A stretch of DNA of 64,000 nucleotides. Origin: Sphingomonas hankookensis. Lineage in GTDB: Bacteria; Pseudomonadota; Alphaproteobacteria; Sphingomonadales; Sphingomonadaceae. Both the position numbers and the translations under genes were made by a program. Below are positions 17,385 to 25,099 of the stretch, piece after piece. Location of the stretch: positions 62,001 to 126,000 of the forward strand of contig NZ_JAKREV010000003.1 of assembly GCF_022664465.1 (NCBI RefSeq), written 5' to 3'. The notes below the pieces were generated by a model, which saw only the letters and a program-made list of their open reading frames with translations, did no database searches and had not been told where the DNA came from. Within the stretch, counting starts at the first letter, position 1. Each line of letters starts with the position of its first letter.

Positions 17385-17470
17385 CGCAGACAGGAGACCA
17401 GCGCGAGGTCCGCGGTGCCAGAGTTTCCGCGCGCGGGGTACGGGTCGTTTGCTCGCTCGCGGGGCTACAA

Positions 17471-17553
17471 GCGTCATCCCAGCGAAGGCTGGGATCTCCC
17501 CGTTATGAGAGCGCTCCTCACCGTTGGAGACCCCAGCCTTCGCTAGGGCGACG
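17471..17553. repeat. Interspersed palindromic repeat, family C (C1)
   Basis: Starts GCGTCATCCCAGCGAAGGCT and ends with the near-complement AGCCTTCGCTAGGGCGACG, with a variable 40-base centre. Other copies are at 22863, 28414, 55545 and a worn one at 63340. Confidence 0.8.
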
Positions 17554-17574
17554 TTTCTACGCAGGGCGACACGC

Positions 17575-18867
17575 TCACCCGCCCAGTACGTGCATCCACA
17601 TCGGCTGGCCCAGCACGCTGGCCGAACTCGCCAGCTTCTCCAGCGCGTGTTCCACGCAGCGTTCCGGCCCTTCGTGGGTGACGATCGCCACCAGCACGCT
17701 GCCATCTGGATTGGCGCCGCGCTGCATCAGGCTTTCGATTGACACCCCGGCATCGCGCATCGCCGCGGCGATTTCAGCCAGCACCCCGACCTTGTCGGCG
17801 ACCTGCAACCGGACATAGGCCCGGCCGCGGCGTTCGCCGGCGGCTTCGGGTGCCGCGGCGGTGAGCGATGCGGCGGGCATGGCATAGGGGGGGCCAAATT
17901 CACCGCGGGCGATATCGATCAGGTCGGCGACCACCGCGCTGGCGGTCGGACCGTCCCCCGCGCCACGCCCCTGAAAGAGCAGGCGCCCGACGAAATTCCC
18001 CTCAGCCACCACCGCGTTGAGCGATCCGGTGACATGCGCCAGCGGATGGTCGAGCGGTACGAGATGCGGATGCACCCGCTGGAACAACCCGCGCGGCCCC
18101 GCCTCGCCCACGCCGACCAGCCGGATACGATAGCCCAGCGCCGCCGCCTCGGCGATATCGGCGGCAAGCACATGGCGAATGCCGGTGATCGCGACCGCGT
18201 CGAACGCCGGTTTTGTGCCAAAGGCGAGGCTGGCGAGGATCGACAGCTTGTGCGCGGCGTCGACGCCGTCGATATCGAAGCTGGGATCGGCTTCGGCAAA
18301 GCCCAGCGCCTGCGCCTCGGCCAGCACCTCGGCAAAGTCGCGGCCCTCGGCTTCCATCTTCGACAGGATGAAGTTGCAGGTGCCGTTGAGGATGCCGAAC
18401 ACCTGCGAGATTTCGTTGGCGGCTGCACCTTCGCGCAGACCCTTGATGACCGGCACGCCGCCTGCGACCGCTGCTTCGAACTTCAGCGCGACGCCCTTGT
18501 CCTCGGCCAGTTCGGCGAGTTCGAGGCCGTGGTGTGCGATCATCGCCTTGTTCGCGGTGACGAAGCTCTTGCCCGCCGCCAGCGTGGCGCGCGCCAGCGT
18601 CAGTGCCGGGCCATCCGATCCGCCGATCAGCTCGACCACGACATCGGCATCGCCGGTGTGGACCAGTGCGGCGGTATCGTCGACCCATGGATAGCGCGAC
18701 AGGTCGATGCCGCGGTCGCGCGTCCGGTCGCGTGCCGACACGGCGACCACTTCGATCGGACGCCCGGCGCGGCGGGCGATCAGCTCGCCATTGGTCTCGA
18801 TCAGCCGAATGACCCCCGCGCCCACGGTTCCAAGGCCGGCGATGGCGACGCGGAGCGGTTCGGTCAT
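17575..18867 (-). CDS. hom: Homoserine dehydrogenase
   Basis: A 430-residue enzyme converting aspartate semialdehyde to homoserine with NAD(P)H for threonine and methionine. It has an N-terminal Rossmann domain (VAIAGLGTVGAGVIRLI), the SFVTANKAMIA segment, the catalytic-domain signature GILNGTCNFILSKM...LGFAEADPSFDIDGVDAAHKL with the lysine of AHKL, and a C-terminal ACT domain (RAYVRLQVADKVGVLAEIAAAMRDAGVSIES) that usually gives threonine feedback control. ATG 18867 follows a GAGGAA site; an in-frame codon nine residues earlier is rejected. Confidence 0.95.
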   Translation of the reverse strand: MTEPLRVAIAGLGTVGAGVIRLIETNGELIARRAGRPIEVVAVSARDRTRDRGIDLSRYPWVDDTAALVHTGDADVVVELIGGSDGPALTLARATLAAGKSFVTANKAMIAHHGLELAELAEDKGVALKFEAAVAGGVPVIKGLREGAAANEISQVFGILNGTCNFILSKMEAEGRDFAEVLAEAQALGFAEADPSFDIDGVDAAHKLSILASLAFGTKPAFDAVAITGIRHVLAADIAEAAALGYRIRLVGVGEAGPRGLFQRVHPHLVPLDHPLAHVTGSLNAVVAEGNFVGRLLFQGRGAGDGPTASAVVADLIDIARGEFGPPYAMPAASLTAAAPEAAGERRGRAYVRLQVADKVGVLAEIAAAMRDAGVSIESLMQRGANPDGSVLVAIVTHEGPERCVEHALEKLASSASVLGQPMWMHVLGG

Positions 18868-18975
18868 ATCTTCCTCTAATTTCAGACGTAACAATATTGC
18901 GGCCAGAGCAGCGCTCCGACCGGTTTTGTGTCTCTAGTGGGTGCGGAGCGGGAGGGGAAGGGTGTTGGCCCCTCC

Positions 18976-19072
18976 CCGTTTGGTTCGAGCTTGTCGGGAA
19001 CTCGGCTCCGCTGGGCGGGGCGTTCTCGACGGACGCTTCTCGACTTCGCTCGAAGCTGCTCGAACCGAACGG
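18976..19072. repeat. Interspersed repeat family B (B3)
   Basis: Terminal CCGTTTGGTTCGAGC and GCTCGAACCGAACGG (one mismatch). The core is in inverted order relative to B1. It lies between hom and the oxygenase gene. Confidence 0.8.
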
Positions 19073-19087
19073 ATGGGGTTGGCAAGG

Positions 19088-20041
19088 TTATTTCTTGATC
19101 AGGCCGATCTCGACCAGCCGCTGGTACAGATAGTCATGTGCGGTGATCGGGGTTTCGTAGCGGTTGGGACGCTCTTCGCTCACGCAGCCGGGCAGCGTCT
19201 CGATCAGAAAATCGGGCGCGGGGTGAAGGAAGAACGGCATCGAATAGCGCGAATGGCCGCGACGTTCCGGTGCCGGATTGACGACGCGGTGGGTGGTCGA
19301 GGGCAGGACGTGGTTGGTCAGCCGTTGCAGCATGTCGCCGACATTGACGACCATCGCGCCGGGCGGCGGGGCGACCGGCAGCCAGCGTCCGTCGCGGTCG
19401 AGCAGTTCGAGGCCGGCTTCTTCGGCACCCAGCAACAGGGTGATGAGGTTGATGTCCTCATGCGCGCCCGCGCGGACTTCCGGGGCGTGGGCGGGGACCG
19501 GCGGATAATGGAGCAGGCGCAGGACCGAATTGCCGTCCTTGACCGCGCGGTCGAACCAGTTCGGCTCCAGCCCCAGATAGCGTGCGATCGCCGAGAGCAA
19601 CCGATCGCCGGCGGCATCGAGTGCTGCGAACAGGTCGAGGAACGCCTGCCGGAACCCCTCCGGCCGGTCGGGCCAGACATTGGCGGGCATGACGTCGCCA
19701 TAGCGATGCCCGGCGGCGAGCTCGCGGCCGACATGCCAGAATTCCTTGAGGTCGACATGGGTGGCCCCCTTGGCGATCTCGGTCTTGAACGGGGTATAGC
19801 CGCGCGCACCGCCGCCGCCTTCGACGAAATAGCCGCGCTTTTCCGCTTCGGGCAGGTCGAAGAACGCCTTGGTCATCGCCCAGGCGCGGTCGATCACGCC
19901 TTGGTCGACGCCATGGTCGGACACCATCGCGAAACCGAAGCGTTGGAACGAGCCGCCGAAATCGCGGGCGAAGCCGTCGGGGTCCTGCTCTGCCTGCGCC
20001 ATCGAAATCAGCGGAACCTGCGAAAGCGGCGTGTCGGCCAT
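19088..20041 (-). CDS. Isopenicillin-N-synthase-like Fe(II)-dependent oxygenase
   Basis: A 317-residue enzyme of the 2-oxoglutarate/Fe(II) oxygenase superfamily with an N-terminal DIOX_N region (VPLISM...GFAMVSDHGV) and a C-terminal jelly roll. The iron ligands are seen as H-x-D in AGAHEDINLIT and the distal His in LPSTTHRVVNP, with RYSMPFFLHP supplying the R-x-S cosubstrate motif. The family includes gibberellin, flavonoid and xanthine-type oxygenases; the substrate here cannot be assigned. ATG 20041 is preferred over one three codons earlier. It is divergent from an MFS exporter with 119 bases between the starts. Confidence 0.85.
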   Translation of the reverse strand: MADTPLSQVPLISMAQAEQDPDGFARDFGGSFQRFGFAMVSDHGVDQGVIDRAWAMTKAFFDLPEAEKRGYFVEGGGGARGYTPFKTEIAKGATHVDLKEFWHVGRELAAGHRYGDVMPANVWPDRPEGFRQAFLDLFAALDAAGDRLLSAIARYLGLEPNWFDRAVKDGNSVLRLLHYPPVPAHAPEVRAGAHEDINLITLLLGAEEAGLELLDRDGRWLPVAPPPGAMVVNVGDMLQRLTNHVLPSTTHRVVNPAPERRGHSRYSMPFFLHPAPDFLIETLPGCVSEERPNRYETPITAHDYLYQRLVEIGLIKK

Positions 20042-20160
20042 GGGTCTCAAAATCCTGCAAAGTACCGGAACAAGCGATGAAGATAGACGTGCGGCGCCCG
20101 GACGAACAGGGCCATCCTTTGCGTGACCCGGCGGACGACATGCGCCATGGAGGCCCGGTC

Positions 20161-21408
20161 ATGTCGCAGACCCCCGAATCCGTCACCGCCGCCCCGCCCG
20201 TTTCCGCCGATCGTTCGCCGCTGCCGTTCGGCGAGTTCGTCACGCTGATCGCGGCGCTGATGGCGCTGACCGCGCTGGGCATCGATTCGATGCTGCCCGC
20301 ACTGCCGGCGATCGGTGCGGCATTGGACGTTGCCGAACCCAATAGCCGCCAGTTCGTCATCACGTCGTTCCTGATCGGCTTTTCGGTGGCGCAGCTGGCC
20401 TATGGTCCGCTGGCCGACCGCTATGGCCGGCGGCCGGTGCTGATCTTCGGGCTCGTCGCCAGCGCGATCACGAATCTGGTCGCGGCGATTTCGGGCAGCT
20501 TCGTGCTGCTGCTGATCGCGCGCCTCGCTTCGGGTGCGGCGGTGGCGGGCGCGCGGGTGGTGACGGTGGCGTTGGTGCGCGACTGTTATTCGGGCCGGGC
20601 GATGGCGCGGGTGATGAGTCTCGCCTTCATCTTCTTCATGGCCGCACCGGTGCTCGCGCCGACGTTCGGCGAACTGGTGCTGGCGTTCGGGTCGTGGCGC
20701 TGGATCTTCGGCGGGATCGCGATCGTGACCGTCGCGATCCTGATCTGGTTCGTGCTGCGCATGCCCGAAACGCTACCCCTGTCCGAACGCCAGCCGCTGG
20801 TGCCGCAGCGTATCCTGAACGGCTATCGCACCGTGCTGCGCGATCGCTATGCGGTGGGCTACACCGTCGCGGCGGCCTTGCTGTCGGGCGGGCTGTTCGG
20901 GTTCGTCGGGTCGATCCAGCAGATCATGGAAGTGACGTTCGAACGCCCGAAGCTGCTGACCGTCGTCTTCGCCTGCGTCGCCGGCACGATGGCGGCGGGG
21001 TCGTTCTTCAATTCGCGGATCGTGATGCGGTTCGGCACGCGGCTGATCTCGCACGCCGCGCTGCTGGGACTGGTCGCGGTCGCCGGGGTGCATCTGGCGG
21101 TGACGCTGGCGGGGATCGAATCGCTGGTCAGCTTCATCGTGCTGCAGGCGATCATGATGGCGTGCTTCGGCCTCGCCACCTCCAACTTCTCGGCGATGGC
21201 GATGGAGAATATGGGGTCGATCGCCGGCACCGCGTCGTCGCTCCAGGGATTCGTGTCGATGCTGGGCGGCGCGGTGCTGGGCGCGATCATCGGCCAGTCG
21301 TTCGATGGGACGACGGTGCCGCTGTACGGCGGGTTCCTGGGGCTGGGCCTGATCGCTCTGCTCGTCGTGTTTCGCACCGAACATGGCCGCCTGTTCCGCC
21401 GGGGATAG
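20161..21408 (+). CDS. MFS drug/metabolite exporter (Bcr/CflA type)
   Basis: A 415-residue transporter with twelve hydrophobic segments. The motif A loop reads GPLADRYGRRPVLIFG between helices 2 and 3, and the early GIDSMLPALPAIGAAL helix is typical of the Bcr/CflA branch, which exports bicyclomycin, chloramphenicol or small metabolites by proton antiport. ATG 20161 has GGAGG (20149-20153) seven bases upstream and removes an unlikely hydrophilic extension. Orientation relative to the oxygenase suggests, but does not prove, a common substrate. Confidence 0.88.
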   Translation: MSQTPESVTAAPPVSADRSPLPFGEFVTLIAALMALTALGIDSMLPALPAIGAALDVAEPNSRQFVITSFLIGFSVAQLAYGPLADRYGRRPVLIFGLVASAITNLVAAISGSFVLLLIARLASGAAVAGARVVTVALVRDCYSGRAMARVMSLAFIFFMAAPVLAPTFGELVLAFGSWRWIFGGIAIVTVAILIWFVLRMPETLPLSERQPLVPQRILNGYRTVLRDRYAVGYTVAAALLSGGLFGFVGSIQQIMEVTFERPKLLTVVFACVAGTMAAGSFFNSRIVMRFGTRLISHAALLGLVAVAGVHLAVTLAGIESLVSFIVLQAIMMACFGLATSNFSAMAMENMGSIAGTASSLQGFVSMLGGAVLGAIIGQSFDGTTVPLYGGFLGLGLIALLVVFRTEHGRLFRRG

Positions 21409-21463
21409 GAACCGGCCCGGTCGCCTGCGGGTTTCCCCGTCCTGAACCAACAGGAGACGCGCC

Positions 21464-21802
21464 ATGGGCGGCCATCAGGTGAACGGACAGGGTACCGGCG
21501 ACGACGGCTATGACGAGGACGGCTATGACGAAAGCCAGCGCGCCGAAATCCTCGAGGCGACACGCGACGGACCGAGCGACGGCACGATCCTGACCGACCT
21601 CGAACCCGATCTCGGCATGTCCGACGATGAGGACGAGGACGAACTCGACATGGCCGACGACGATCTTGCCGAAGAGGATGACGACGCGACCGCGACGGCC
21701 AAGGGCAGTGCCGAGGACGAGTTGCAGGAGGATTTCGACGACGACAACCTCGCCGAGGACGACGACCTCGACGATGCCGATCGCGATGCGATCGAGCCGT
21801 GA
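21464..21802 (+). CDS. Highly acidic small protein, unknown function
   Basis: A 112-residue soluble protein composed largely of Asp and Glu, with repeated D/E runs (DDEDEDELDMADDDLAEEDDD) and no cysteine, signal peptide or membrane segment. It is very likely disordered. AGGAG precedes ATG 21464. Its last codon overlaps the GTG start of the following lipoprotein, so the two are translationally coupled. No function can be assigned; binding of metal ions or basic proteins is conceivable. Confidence 0.7.
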   Translation: MGGHQVNGQGTGDDGYDEDGYDESQRAEILEATRDGPSDGTILTDLEPDLGMSDDEDEDELDMADDDLAEEDDDATATAKGSAEDELQEDFDDDNLAEDDDLDDADRDAIEP

Positions 21803-22440
21803 GGACCGCGGGCGGGATCGCACTGACCATGCTGCTGGCCGGCTGTGGCGGCAGCGAACCCGCCGATAACGCGGCCGACGCCAATCAGGCGGTGGCAGCG
21901 GGGCCGACCCCGGTGGCCGGCGCGCCGACGCCGCTTACCCCGGCGACCCGGCTGCCCGGTGGCGAGGGCATTCCCGGCGTATCGGCACCGCCGCTGGCCG
22001 CGACGCCTGTTCCCGCCCCCGCCCCGGACGCTGTCATGGCCGAGCCGGGGGCCGATGTCGCGGCGCAAGTGCTGCGCGACTATTTCGCGGCGATACGCGA
22101 ACGACGCTATGGCGATGCGTGGCGGCTGTGGGGCGGACGCGGCGAAGCGTCGGGCATGACGCAGGCGGCGTTCGCGGCATCCTTCGCCAAATATGCCGAG
22201 TATCGTGCGACGATCGGCGCGCCGGGCCGGATCGATGCCGGCGCCGGGCAACGATATATCCAGATTCCGGTACGGGTGACGGGCAGCCTGCGCGACGGCA
22301 CGCCGGTGTCGCTGACCGGACCGGTCACGCTGCACCGGACCGGCGATATCGATGGCGCGACTGCCGAACAGCGGGCATGGCGCATTTCCGACAGCGGCCT
22401 GAAGCCGCGTGCCTTATCGGAGCCGATCGTCCCGCAATGA
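21799..22440 (+). CDS. Lipoprotein with NTF2-like C-terminal region, unknown function
   Basis: A 213-residue lipoprotein. The signal (MRTAGGIALTMLLAGC) ends in the lipobox L-L-A-G-C. A long Pro/Ala-rich linker to about residue 90 leads to a small domain with the pattern VLRDYFAAIRERRYGDAWRLWGG...SFAKYAEY, suggestive of an NTF2-like or TPR-free cone fold. GTG 21799 overlaps the acidic protein's stop (GTGA); the gene's own stop overlaps the thioesterase start (ATGA). Confidence 0.75.
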   Translation: MRTAGGIALTMLLAGCGGSEPADNAADANQAVAAGPTPVAGAPTPLTPATRLPGGEGIPGVSAPPLAATPVPAPAPDAVMAEPGADVAAQVLRDYFAAIRERRYGDAWRLWGGRGEASGMTQAAFAASFAKYAEYRATIGAPGRIDAGAGQRYIQIPVRVTGSLRDGTPVSLTGPVTLHRTGDIDGATAEQRAWRISDSGLKPRALSEPIVPQ

Positions 22441-22835
22441 CCCGCCCTCGTTTCACCCGTTCGATCACCGCCGGACCGGAGGACATCGACGAACTGGGCC
22501 ATGTGAACAACGCGGTCTGGGTCCGCTGGATTCAGGACGTCGCCATTGCCCACTGGACCGACGTGGCGACGCCCGAGCAACAGGACGCCTATGTCTGGGT
22601 CATCACCCGGCACGAGATCGATTATCGGGGCAACGTCAGCGCCGGGGAAACGGTCACCGCCGAAACCTGGGTCGGCGACGCGCCGCGCGGTGCGCGGTTC
22701 GACCGGCTGATGCGCTTTACCGGTGCCGATGGGCGGGTGAAGGTCGAGGCACGGACGACCTGGGCGGTGCTCGTCCGGCGGACCGGGCGGCTGGTGCGCG
22801 TGCCGGCGGATGTTGCCGAGCGGTTTTTGGGGTAG
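22437..22835 (+). CDS. Acyl-CoA thioesterase (4HBT / YbgC-like)
   Basis: A 132-residue hot-dog-fold thioesterase. The active-site block D-I-D-E-L-G-H-V-N-N-A-V-W is the 4-hydroxybenzoyl-CoA thioesterase signature (D...GHVNN), followed by the HEIDYRGNV strand. It would hydrolyse an acyl- or aryl-CoA; the exact substrate is unknown. ATG 22437 overlaps the lipoprotein stop. Longer upstream open frames lie inside that gene and lack the domain. Confidence 0.88.
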   Translation: MTRPRFTRSITAGPEDIDELGHVNNAVWVRWIQDVAIAHWTDVATPEQQDAYVWVITRHEIDYRGNVSAGETVTAETWVGDAPRGARFDRLMRFTGADGRVKVEARTTWAVLVRRTGRLVRVPADVAERFLG

Positions 22836-22862
22836 AAGGCGAACCCATCCTACCCACATCAA

Positions 22863-22947
22863 GCGTCATCCCAGCGAAGGCTGGGATCTCCCAGTAATGG
22901 AGCGCGCGCCTCGCCGCAGGAGGCCCCAGCCTTCGCTGGGGCGACGC
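22863..22947. repeat. Interspersed palindromic repeat, family C (C2)
   Basis: GCGTCATCCCAGCGAAGGCT at the left and AGCCTTCGCTGGGGCGACGC at the right, between convergent genes, where it could also act as a bidirectional terminator hairpin. Confidence 0.8.
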
Positions 22948-22973
22948 TGCAAGCAATCCAAATCGCCTTTCCC

Positions 22974-23696
22974 TTACCGCAACAAAAACCGCACCGACAC
23001 CGTCGCCGTCAAATCCTGCTCACCGGCCGCCAGCGGCGTCGAATCCGCCATCTTCGCCACCCGGGCCGACGCCATCATCGGCATCGCGATCGGCGGTTGC
23101 TCGCCGCCATTCTCGACGATCGACACGATCCGGTCGACCCGCATCCCCGCCGCCTTGGCATAGAGCTCGGCCCGGGCCCGTGCGCGGCGGATCGCGTCGG
23201 TGCGGGCCTCGTCCAGCGCGGCATCGGCGGCGTCGACCGACAGGTTCGGACCATCGATCTGGTTCGCGCCCTGCGCCACCAGCGCGTCGAGGATCGTCCC
23301 GCTCTTGCCCACGTCACGGAAGCGGACCGAGACGCTGTTGCTCGCCTGATAGCCGGTGATCGCGGGCGGCTGGTTCTCGGCATAGCGATATTGCGGCTGC
23401 AGCTGGATCTGCGCGGTCTGGATATCGCGGTCGGCGACGCCGGCCTTGCGCAACGCGGCGACGACGCGGGTCATGCGCTGCGCATTGTCGGCCAGCGCCG
23501 CGGCGGCAGTCGGCGATTGGCTGACCACGCCGGCGCGGATCGTGGCGATATCGGGCACGCGCGTCGCTTTCCCCTCTGCCACCACGTCGAGCAGCGTCGC
23601 GTCGGTCAGGATCGGAGTGGCGGCGGGCACGACCTGTTGCGCAGCGGCAGGCAGCGCACTCCCGGCGGCAACCAGGATCAGGGCGGAACGGAGCAT
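22974..23696 (-). CDS. SIMPL-domain (DUF541) periplasmic protein
   Basis: A 240-residue protein with a signal peptide (MLRSALILVAAGSALPAAAQ) and a SIMPL/DUF541 domain: the strand LLDVVAEGKATRVPDIATIRAGV, the helix with NAQRMTRVVAALRKAGVADRDIQT, then QLQPQYRY and a second half with ARARAELYAKAAGMRVDRIVSIVE. Family members are periplasmic or outer-membrane proteins linked to stress and signalling; no enzymatic activity is established. AGGGAAA lies before ATG 23696. It is divergent from the efflux operon. Confidence 0.85.
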   Translation of the reverse strand: MLRSALILVAAGSALPAAAQQVVPAATPILTDATLLDVVAEGKATRVPDIATIRAGVVSQSPTAAAALADNAQRMTRVVAALRKAGVADRDIQTAQIQLQPQYRYAENQPPAITGYQASNSVSVRFRDVGKSGTILDALVAQGANQIDGPNLSVDAADAALDEARTDAIRRARARAELYAKAAGMRVDRIVSIVENGGEQPPIAMPMMASARVAKMADSTPLAAGEQDLTATVSVRFLLR

Positions 23697-23817
23697 CGGC
23701 TTTCCCTTTCGAATACAATCGCAACGGCGACAGTCGTTACGGACGCGCGTCAAAACGCAGGCTGAACGCAATCGATGCCAGACTTGTTGTTCTTATCGAA
23801 AAACGCGATGTCTATGC

Positions 23818-23851
23818 TTGAGATGGGTGCTGTATTGAGGTAATACAGCAC
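23818..23851 (+). promoter_or_regulatory. Efflux operon promoter with embedded 10-bp palindrome (operator)
   Basis: A -35 like TTGAGA (23818-23823) and a -10 like TAATAC (23841-23846) are separated by exactly 17 bases. A perfect inverted repeat, GTGCTGTATT at 23827-23836 and AATACAGCAC at 23842-23851 around the 5-base centre GAGGT, spans the spacer and covers the -10 box. A dimer bound here would exclude RNA polymerase, as TetR/MarR-type repressors of efflux pumps do. No repressor gene is adjacent in the window. Confidence 0.65.
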
Positions 23852-23886
23852 GGATGGGGCTGGGGGCCTCCAATGGGATGGGGTGG

Positions 23887-25095
23887 ATGAATTACGAATC
23901 GACGACGATCGCGGGCGACCGCGCGCAGCTGACCGGACCGGAGGGGGCACCGCGTTCGCGCCGCCGTGCGGTGATCGTCGGGATCGTGATCGTGTTGCTG
24001 GTCGTGATCGGCGCCGTGTGGGCGTTCGGACGCAAGGGCGGCGATGCGCCCGCGGCCAAGAGTGCGGCACCCGCCGCTGCGGCGGGGAGCCTGCCCAAGG
24101 TGACCGTGGTGGTGCCGGGTCGCGAAACGGTGACGCGCACCGTCACCGGCACCGGATCGCTGGCCGCACGGCGCGAGATGCCGGTCGGCGTCGTCGGCGA
24201 AGGCGGGCTCGTCACCCGCGTGCTGGTCGAACCGGGCAGCTGGGTCGGCGCGGGGCAGGTGCTGGCCACCGTCGACCGGTCGGTGCAGGCGCAGACCGCC
24301 GAGTCGCTGGCGGCACAGGTCCGCGTCGCGCGCGCCGATGCCCAGATCGCACAGACCGAACTCGATCGTTCGAACCAGCTGGTCGAACGCGGCTTCGTGT
24401 CGAAGGCCGATATCGATCGCAAGACCGCGACGCGCGACGCCGCCAACGCCCGCGTCCGCGTGGCACAGGCGCAGCTGGCCGAAACGCAGGCGCGCAACCA
24501 GCGGCTCGACATCCGTGCGCCGGCCGCCGGACTGGTGCTGACCCGCGCGGTCGAACCGGGTCAGGTGATCGGTGGTAGCAGCGGCGTGCTGTTCCGCATC
24601 GCCATGGGCGGGCAGATGGAGATGCGGGCGCAGCTGTCCGAGGCCGATCTGGCCGCGGTTCGCGCGGGCGTGCCGGCACAGGTCGTGCCGGTCGGCGACA
24701 CCCGCGTGTTCAACGGGCAGGTGTGGCAGGTATCGCCGGTGATCGATCCGCAGACGCGCCAGGGCATCGTCCGCATCGCGCTGCGCTACGACCCCGCCCT
24801 GCGGCCCGGCGGCTTTGCCAGCGCGCGGATCGGCGCGGGTGCGTCGACCGCGCCGCTGCTGCCCGAATCGGCGGTGCTGAGCGACGACAAGGGCAGCTTC
24901 GTCTATGTCATCGATGCGCAGGACAAGGCCGTGCGCCGTGACGTGAAGGTAGCCGAGGTATCGGACGAAGGCGCGCTGATCGCGTCGGGACTGATGGGCG
25001 ACGAACGCGTGGTGGCCAGTGCCGGCGCGTTCCTCAATCCGGGGCAGCAGGTGGTGCCGGTACGCGCCGCCGCCGGTCCCGCTCGCAAGGAATAG
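23887..25095 (+). CDS. RND efflux periplasmic adaptor (membrane fusion protein)
   Basis: A 402-residue adaptor: one N-terminal membrane anchor (VIVGIVIVLLVVIGAVWAF), a lipoyl/barrel-sandwich half (PVGVVGEGGLVTRVLVEPGSWVGAGQVLATVD), a coiled-coil hairpin (about residues 130-200) and the return lipoyl strand (LDIRAPAAGLVLTRAVEPGQVI), then beta-barrel and membrane-proximal domains. It bridges the inner-membrane pump to an outer-membrane channel. ATG 23887 gives a standard start; ATG 23854 in the same frame would sit almost at the predicted transcription start (leaderless) and remains possible. The pump gene starts 4 bases after the stop. Confidence 0.9.
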   Translation: MNYESTTIAGDRAQLTGPEGAPRSRRRAVIVGIVIVLLVVIGAVWAFGRKGGDAPAAKSAAPAAAAGSLPKVTVVVPGRETVTRTVTGTGSLAARREMPVGVVGEGGLVTRVLVEPGSWVGAGQVLATVDRSVQAQTAESLAAQVRVARADAQIAQTELDRSNQLVERGFVSKADIDRKTATRDAANARVRVAQAQLAETQARNQRLDIRAPAAGLVLTRAVEPGQVIGGSSGVLFRIAMGGQMEMRAQLSEADLAAVRAGVPAQVVPVGDTRVFNGQVWQVSPVIDPQTRQGIVRIALRYDPALRPGGFASARIGAGASTAPLLPESAVLSDDKGSFVYVIDAQDKAVRRDVKVAEVSDEGALIASGLMGDERVVASAGAFLNPGQQVVPVRAAAGPARKE

Positions 25096-25099
25096 CGCG

